Part shown: positions 4,990 through 9,231 of the stretch, in pieces | How the letters are laid out: the number at the start of each line of letters is the position of its first letter | Numbering within the stretch: position 1 is the stretch's first letter | Assembly: GCA_029065305.1 (NCBI GenBank) | Contig: JAIEIQ010000020.1 | Location: forward strand, 1 to 9,231 | Direction: 5' to 3' | DNA from: Oscillospiraceae bacterium | Lineage (GTDB): Bacteria; Bacillota; Clostridia; Oscillospirales; Oscillospiraceae | Length of the DNA: 9,231 nucleotides | Program-made: the position numbers and the translations under genes | Notes under the pieces: model-generated | Told to the model about the DNA's origin: nothing | The model's input: the letters and a program-made list of their open reading frames with translations, nothing else | Databases searched by the model: none

Positions 4990-7458
4990 ATGAAAAAAAC
5001 AGGAACCCTGCTACTGACACTGGCCATGCTGCTGACCCTTGTTCCCGTCCAGGCCCTTGCCGCCGGCGGGTCCGAGGCCTACGGCACCGAGGTCTGGCTC
5101 CAGGACACCGCGCTCCAGCAGGGGGCGGTGCTCAGCGACAACATCTACTGGAGCGAGTACTACCAGCAGCTCCGCCATGAATATTTCCTTACATACACCC
5201 CCAGCGCCGCAGTCCGCCCCGCCGTGGCCTACGGCGAGGCGGTCTGCGACCGGATCACCGCCGGGACCGCCGCCGAGACCTTCGAGGCCCAGGGCTTCCG
5301 GGTGGTGGGAGGCATCAACGGCGACTTTTTTGATGTCTCCACCGGCTGGCCCCTCGGGGTGGTCATCTCCGGCGGGGAGCTGCTCTCCGCCTCCGGGGAG
5401 TACTACGCCGCCGGCTTCCGGGAGGACGGGTCCGCCGTTATGGGCCTGCCGGCGCTGAAGATGTCCGCCGCCCACGCCGGACTGGGGACCGTCTCCGTCA
5501 GCTCCGTCAACAAGCCCCGGGTGGACAACGGCGGCATCACCCTCATGACCTACGACTTCCGCACGGACCACACCACCGGCACCACCACCCCCGGCGTCAC
5601 CGCCCTGTGCACCGTCCTCTACGGGCGTCCCGCCATCGGGGAGGAGCTGGTTTTGACCGTGGAGGAGGTGGTGGAGGACACCGCCGCTCTGCCCATCCGG
5701 GAGGATCAGGTGGTCCTCACCAGCGCCCAGGCCGGGTACGACGTGAATCTGGCCTTTCTCCGGGGACTGGCTCCCGGGGATGAGATTGTCTTTACCGCCG
5801 AAGCCGCCGGCGAGGAGTGGAACGACGTCACCGAGGCCATCGGGGCCATGTATTTGCTGGTGATGGGCGGACAGGTGGTGGACGGCCTGGATACCACCTA
5901 CGCCCCCCGGACCGCCATCGGGGTGAAGGCCAACGGCGACGTGGTGCTCTACACCGTGGACGGCCGGCAGACCGGCCACAGCATGGGCGCGTCCCTGAAG
6001 GTGCTGGCCCAGCGGATGGCGGAGCTGGGGTGCGTCACGGCCCTGGGCCTGGACGGCGGCGGGTCCACCACGGCGGTGGCCTCCCTGCCCGCCTACCGGC
6101 GCTACAGCCTCATCAACTCCCCCAGCGACAAGACCCAGCGGAAGGTCACCAACCACCTGATGCTCCTCTCCGAGGGCCTGCCCACCGGTCAGGCGGACCA
6201 CATCTACCTCCACACCAGCGCCCCCTTCGTCCTCCCCGGCCACACGGTTCAGCTCCGGGCCAATCTGGTGGACACCAACTACTTCCCCCTGGAGAGCCCT
6301 GTGGAGCTGTGGAGTGACGGAGGAACCATCGCGGACGGCGTCTTTACCGCCTCGGACCGGACGGGCCCGGCGGTCATCCGGGCCAGCGCCTGGGGGCTGG
6401 AGGCGGAAACGGAGGTCCTGGTGGTGGAGACCCCCGACGAGATGTCCATCCGCTGGAACGGCAGCGCCGTGGACAGCATCACCCTCATGACCGGGGACCG
6501 GGCGGAGCTCACCGCCGCCGCGTCCTACCTCCATATGGCCCTGGAGACAGTCCCCGAGGACTTCACCTGGACCGTGGACCCGGCGGTGGGGACCATCGAC
6601 GAGCACGGCGTGCTCACCGCGGGCTACAGTGAGGGGACGGGCTATGTTACCGCCTCCAAGGGCGGCAAAAGCGTCCGCCTGCCGGTGACGGTGGAGTCGG
6701 ACTCCCCCTTCCTGGACGCCCAGGGTCACTGGGGCGAGCGGTTTATCTCCGAGCTCTACCACCGGGGCATTCTCACCGGTGAGCAGCGGGAGGACGGTCT
6801 CTACGCCGGACCGGACCAGCCTGTGACCCGTCTGGAGTTCGCGGTGCTGCTCAGCCGGTATCTGGGCCTCCACGAGGCGGACTACGCCGATATTGAGGTG
6901 CCCTTCGACGATATGGACCAGGTGGAGGACTGGGCCGCCGGCGCGGTCAAGGCCATGTACGCCCTGGGCGTCATCACCGGGTCCCAGGAGGGGAACCGGC
7001 TGGTGCTGGACGGGAGCGGCGTCCTCACCCGGGCCCAGGCGGTGACGATGCTGGGCCGGATCGAGGAGCGCCTCGCCCCGGAGGAGCCGCCTGTAGTCCA
7101 GGAGCCGGAGGCTTCAGAGCCCTCCGCGCCTCCGACCGACACGGAGATCCCCGACTGGCTGCTGGACCCGGACCGGGAGCCCCAGCTCCCGCCGGAGGAG
7201 GACGAAGAGCTCCCGGCTATGCCGGAGGAGCCTGCGGAGCCGGAGCCGTCCCCTGAGCCTGAACCGGAGCCGGAGCTGCCGGTGAGCGTGGATCTGAACA
7301 GCTTCCCGGACGCCGGGGAGATCCCCGACTACGCCCTGCCCTACTTCCAGTCCATGGTGGATCGGGGCGTCGTCGGCGGCGACAGCACCGGGCGGCTGAT
7401 CCCCAACCACTCCCTGACCCGGGCGGAGATCTGCAAGATTCTGGTGACAATGGGATGA
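4990..7458 (+). CDS. Secreted phosphodiester glycosidase-family (NAGPA) protein with SLH domains
   Basis: Predicted surface protein of 822 aa. Signal peptide at residues 1-24 (MKKTG, hydrophobic core, VQALA). The NAGPA domain (phosphodiester glycosidase, related to the human uncovering enzyme) spans about 80-395, with VVGGINGDFF (106-114), PRTAIGVKANGDVVLYTVDGR (306-326) and LGLDGGGSTTAV (352-363), the conserved core of the family. Two Ig-like or BIG2-like beta segments follow (about 405-480 and 485-568). SLH-type domains are at about 573-627 (HWGERFISELYHRGIL...PVTRLEFAVLLSRYL) and 635-692. A Pro/Glu-rich linker (697-765) then separates the last SLH domain (770-822, ending TRAEICKILVTMG). 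Strong ribosome site AAAGGAGG just 4 nt before the ATG. In this family the glycan substrate varies and cannot be read from sequence; cleavage or modification of a wall glycan or sugar phosphodiester is inference. It probably forms its own transcription unit. Confidence 0.88.
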   Translation: MKKTGTLLLTLAMLLTLVPVQALAAGGSEAYGTEVWLQDTALQQGAVLSDNIYWSEYYQQLRHEYFLTYTPSAAVRPAVAYGEAVCDRITAGTAAETFEAQGFRVVGGINGDFFDVSTGWPLGVVISGGELLSASGEYYAAGFREDGSAVMGLPALKMSAAHAGLGTVSVSSVNKPRVDNGGITLMTYDFRTDHTTGTTTPGVTALCTVLYGRPAIGEELVLTVEEVVEDTAALPIREDQVVLTSAQAGYDVNLAFLRGLAPGDEIVFTAEAAGEEWNDVTEAIGAMYLLVMGGQVVDGLDTTYAPRTAIGVKANGDVVLYTVDGRQTGHSMGASLKVLAQRMAELGCVTALGLDGGGSTTAVASLPAYRRYSLINSPSDKTQRKVTNHLMLLSEGLPTGQADHIYLHTSAPFVLPGHTVQLRANLVDTNYFPLESPVELWSDGGTIADGVFTASDRTGPAVIRASAWGLEAETEVLVVETPDEMSIRWNGSAVDSITLMTGDRAELTAAASYLHMALETVPEDFTWTVDPAVGTIDEHGVLTAGYSEGTGYVTASKGGKSVRLPVTVESDSPFLDAQGHWGERFISELYHRGILTGEQREDGLYAGPDQPVTRLEFAVLLSRYLGLHEADYADIEVPFDDMDQVEDWAAGAVKAMYALGVITGSQEGNRLVLDGSGVLTRAQAVTMLGRIEERLAPEEPPVVQEPEASEPSAPPTDTEIPDWLLDPDREPQLPPEEDEELPAMPEEPAEPEPSPEPEPEPELPVSVDLNSFPDAGEIPDYALPYFQSMVDRGVVGGDSTGRLIPNHSLTRAEICKILVTMG
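7078..7284 (+). repeat. Pro/Glu-rich linker with EP repeats inside the SLH protein
   Basis: Codes for residues 697-765, very rich in Pro and Glu/Asp and ending in a run of EP dipeptides (about 749-762). It is probably an extended flexible spacer. Such simple-sequence coding DNA may vary in length between strains. Confidence 0.75.
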
Positions 7459-7463
7459 AAAAG

Positions 7464-7492
7464 CGGCCCGCTCCCCCTCGGGGGGCGGGCCG
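7464..7492 (+). other. GC-rich hairpin between the SLH gene and the RibD-C gene
   Basis: Arms 7464-7476 and 7480-7492 pair over 13 bp with one G-U pair and a 3-nt loop, starting 5 nt after the SLH-protein stop. No T run follows (GCGGATAAAGG, which leads straight into the next ribosome site). It could be a weak terminator, an mRNA 3'-end stabiliser or a processing site. No separate promoter for the next gene is apparent, so some readthrough is likely. Confidence 0.7.
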
Positions 7493-7511
7493 GCGGATAA
7501 AGGAGCACGGC

Positions 7512-8063
7512 ATGGAAAACAAGCTTATTCTGTATATTGCCATGTCTTTGGACGGATATATTGCGGAAAAAGACGGCGGTATCGGGTTTTTAGACGAAAC
7601 ACCAGGTCCTTCGCCCGACCTTGGCTATGAGGAATTCTACAGCTCCCTGCAGGCGATGATACTGGGCGGAAAAACCTACCGTCAAATAAAAACCGAGCTC
7701 TCTCCCGAGCAGTGGCCCTACGAGGGAATGCCCTGCTATGTATGTACGCGCCGTCAGCACCCACACGACCCGAATGTTCAATTCATGTCCCTGCCGCCGG
7801 GGCGGCGGCTGCTGGAGCTCATTTTCAGGGAGCACTCCGGAGCGGTTTGGCTTGTGGGCGGAGGGGAGATCGTTCGCTGCTTTATGGACGAGAATCTGAT
7901 TGATGAATATTACATTTACGTTATGCCGGCTGTCCTGGGGGACGGAATCCCGCTTTTCCCCGCAGGATTTCCGAAGGCCGCGCTTACCCTGAAAAGCTGC
8001 AAAAGCATCGGGGAGATTGTGGAGCTGGTTTACCAGAGGGGTATGCCCCACTGTCAAACATAG
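7512..8063 (+). CDS. RibD-C / dihydrofolate-reductase-family protein
   Basis: A 183-aa cytoplasmic protein of the RibD C-terminal domain family (YyaP/YwjB type), a fold shared with bacterial dihydrofolate reductase that binds NADPH. Landmarks are AMSLDGYIA (10-18), MILGGKTY (49-56), VWLVGGGEI (112-120, nucleotide binding) and MPAVLGDGIPLFP (138-150). There is no deaminase domain, so it is not a complete RibD; the physiological substrate of such stand-alone proteins is mostly unknown. The ATG at 7512 is chosen for the AAAGGAG site 6 nt upstream; the open frame reaches back to 7455 but would overlap the hairpin and the preceding stop. Codon use is AT-richer than its neighbours (TTA, ATA, ACA, CCA and TCT appear), suggesting a later arrival. 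Its 3' end overlaps the opposing uridine kinase gene by 10 bp. Confidence 0.85.
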   Translation: MENKLILYIAMSLDGYIAEKDGGIGFLDETPGPSPDLGYEEFYSSLQAMILGGKTYRQIKTELSPEQWPYEGMPCYVCTRRQHPHDPNVQFMSLPPGRRLLELIFREHSGAVWLVGGGEIVRCFMDENLIDEYYIYVMPAVLGDGIPLFPAGFPKAALTLKSCKSIGEIVELVYQRGMPHCQT

Positions 8064-8692
8064 CTCTGCGCCGCCGGTGTTCCCAGATGGGTGGCGATGC
8101 GCTGCATGATCATGTCCAGGGCCACCAGATTGTGTCCCCCCTCCAGGACGATGATGTCCGCGAAGCGCTTGGAGGGCTCGATGAACTGCTCGTGCATGGG
8201 CTTGACCGTGGTCAGGTACTGCTCCACCACCGACTCGATGGTCCGGCCCCGCTCCTTCACATCCCGGAGGATGCGGCGGAGAATGCGGACATCGGCGTCG
8301 GTGTCCACGTAGATCTTGATGTCCATCAGATCCCGCAGGTCCGGGTTCTGGAAGATCAGCAGGCCCTCCACAATAATCACCTTGCTGGGCTGCACCGTCA
8401 CGGTCTCCCCGGTGCGGTTGTAGTCGGAAAAGGAGTAGACCGGGCGCTGGATGGACGCGCCGTTTCGCAGGGCCTGCAGGTGCCGGACCAGCAGATCCGT
8501 CTCAAAGGCGGCGGGGTGGTCGTAGTTCTGGCGGCAGCGGACATGGAAGGGCATGTCCGTCTGGTCCCGGTAGTAGTCGTCGTGGTAGAGAACGGTGATC
8601 TCGTCGCCGAAGCGCTTTTTGATGTGCTCGGTCAGTGTGGTCTTGCCGCTGCCGGTGCCCCCGGCGATACCGATGAAAATAGTTTCCAGCAT
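8054..8692 (-). CDS. udk: Uridine kinase
   Basis: Phosphorylates uridine (and usually cytidine) to the monophosphate in pyrimidine salvage. At 212 aa it matches the family length (E. coli Udk 213). Walker A is GGTGSGKT (11-18), followed by YHDDYY (36-41, with the likely catalytic Asp), NYDHPAAFETDLL (56-68), PVYSFSDYNRT (84-94, nucleoside site), VIIVEGLLIF (105-114), the lid-like RRILRDVKERGR (139-150) and QYLTTVKPMHEQFIEPSKRFADIIV (158-182). The start at 8692 is chosen because GAGGAGG lies about 7 nt upstream and the protein then begins MLETIFIGIAGGTGSGKT, as relatives do; the frame remains open to 8749 but that extension would cover the promoter. Monocistronic, convergent with the RibD-C gene and divergent from the zinc-ribbon gene. 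Confidence 0.96.
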   Translation of the reverse strand: MLETIFIGIAGGTGSGKTTLTEHIKKRFGDEITVLYHDDYYRDQTDMPFHVRCRQNYDHPAAFETDLLVRHLQALRNGASIQRPVYSFSDYNRTGETVTVQPSKVIIVEGLLIFQNPDLRDLMDIKIYVDTDADVRILRRILRDVKERGRTIESVVEQYLTTVKPMHEQFIEPSKRFADIIVLEGGHNLVALDMIMQRIATHLGTPAAQSYV

Positions 8693-8720
8693 AGTACGCC
8701 CTCCTCTTGTTGATATCCCC

Positions 8721-8749
8721 ATTATACGGGAGCGGGCGGAGAAAAACAA
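8721..8749 (-). promoter_or_regulatory. Promoter of uridine kinase
   Basis: Minus strand TTGTTT (8749-8744), a 17-bp spacer and a perfect TATAAT (8726-8721). Predicted start near 8714, giving a leader of only about 20 nt with the GAGGAGG site in it. Confidence 0.82.
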
Positions 8750-8794
8750 GGGACCGGGGAACGATTTTGGGAGAAATCCGTCTAAAGAGTAAAA

Positions 8795-8829
8795 TCCCCG
8801 TTGACGGGGAGGGAAAAACCGGATATGAT
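8795..8829 (+). promoter_or_regulatory. Promoter of the zinc-ribbon gene with a palindrome over the -35
   Basis: TTGACG (8801-8806), a 17-bp spacer and TATGAT (8824-8829). The -35 sits inside the perfect dyad TCCCCG-TTGA-CGGGGA (8795-8810), which may be an operator blocking RNA polymerase. The promoter match is good; the operator role is inference. Confidence 0.72.
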
Positions 8830-8865
8830 GAGGAAAACAGAGCCGTCGGCCAAGGAGGCGCGAAC

Positions 8866-9231
8866 ATGAGCAACCGTCTATGCCCCAAGTGCGGAGAGGA
8901 GTACTCCGACACCTATAAGAAATGCCCCTTCTGCCAGGAGGAGGAGGCCATCCGCCAGGGACGCCCCCTCCACCGCCACAGCGGACGCCGGGAGAGCCGC
9001 CGCCAGAGCGGCGGGGCCGGAGGCGTGCTGCTGCTGGTGACGGGGGTGATGCTCCTGGGAATCATCGGCTTCCTCTTCTTCGGGGACCATTTGACGGACG
9101 CCATCGGCATCCGGGGGGACACCTCGAAGGATCCCCTTCCCCAGCAGGACAGCCAGGAGGAGCCCCCGGCGGAGCATGACCCGGTTTCCGATCCGGAGGA
9201 GCGCGACGATCCCCCCGCGTCCGTCCCGCCC
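8866..9231 (+). CDS. Membrane-anchored zinc-ribbon protein, N-terminal part (cut by window edge)
   Basis: The first 122 residues are visible. A zinc ribbon opens the protein, CPKC (6-9) and CPFC (20-23), followed by a basic stretch (about 30-47, RQGRPLHRHSGRRESRRQ), one transmembrane helix (about 52-72, GGVLLLVTGVMLLGIIGFLFF) and an acidic Pro/Glu/Asp-rich tail that continues past the edge. By the positive-inside rule the ribbon is cytoplasmic and the tail outside. AAGGAGG stands 7 nt before the ATG, and a separate promoter lies upstream. Such proteins are common and poorly characterised in Clostridia; whatever domain follows the linker lies outside the window, so no function is assigned. Confidence 0.82.
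   Translation, partial: MSNRLCPKCGEEYSDTYKKCPFCQEEEAIRQGRPLHRHSGRRESRRQSGGAGGVLLLVTGVMLLGIIGFLFFGDHLTDAIGIRGDTSKDPLPQQDSQEEPPAEHDPVSDPEERDDPPASVPP

Noticed and set aside
5011..6873. 620-codon minus-strand open frame
   Set aside because: Antisense shadow of the NAGPA/SLH gene, caused by high GC with few stops; it is rich in G, V, H and A and has no recognisable domain.
8693..8749. Upstream ATG at 8749 as uridine kinase start
   Set aside because: The extension runs through the predicted TATAAT promoter, while the ATG at 8692 has a good ribosome site and gives the family-typical N-terminus.
1..9231. Mobile element, prophage, CRISPR array or tRNA gene
   Set aside because: No transposase, integrase, regular repeat-spacer pattern or tRNA-like fold was seen. 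The phage-type GH24 domain is part of an SLH surface protein and has no phage neighbours.

Overview
The window looks like ordinary chromosome from a GC-rich, Gram-positive-type Clostridia member, plausibly an Oscillospiraceae-like gut bacterium (Flavonifractor / Lawsonibacter type). This is an inference from the high GC, strong AGGAGG ribosome sites, a tyrosyl T-box leader, surface proteins with SLH domains, and the protein flavour. I see no phage, transposon, CRISPR or RNA gene, and no clear undescribed system. The most unusual items are two multidomain SLH-anchored surface proteins.

Layout. 1-730 (-) is the N-terminal 243 residues of tyrosyl-tRNA synthetase. It is preceded by a long T-box leader (about 801-1091, -) and a near-consensus promoter (1098-1126, -). 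Divergent from it, 1273-3327 (+) encodes a secreted protein with a GH24-like lysozyme domain, an InlB-type beta repeat, three SLH domains and a GH25 muramidase domain. A HAD-type phosphatase follows 13 bp later (3341-3967, +). A perfect 14-bp hairpin (3976-4006) ends the convergent uridine phosphorylase gene (4032-4799, -).

A divergent promoter pair (4841-4869 - and 4915-4943 +) separates uridine phosphorylase from a second SLH protein (4990-7458, +). That protein carries a phosphodiester-glycosidase (NAGPA) domain, Ig-like segments and split SLH domains. A GC-rich hairpin without a U tract (7464-7492) separates it from a RibD-C/dihydrofolate-reductase-family gene (7512-8063, +), which is visibly AT-richer in codon use. 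That gene overlaps tail-to-tail by 10 bp with uridine kinase (8054-8692, -). A last divergent pair of promoters leads to a membrane-anchored zinc-ribbon protein (8866 to the window end, +), cut off at the edge.

How the genes relate. Uridine phosphorylase and uridine kinase are both pyrimidine salvage enzymes in the same 5-kb stretch but in separate transcription units. The two SLH proteins probably sit on the outer face of the cell wall, one cutting peptidoglycan and one acting on a glycan phosphodiester or related polymer. tyrS is controlled by uncharged tRNA-Tyr through transcription antitermination. Promoters could be placed for most units, nearly all with exactly 17-bp spacers.
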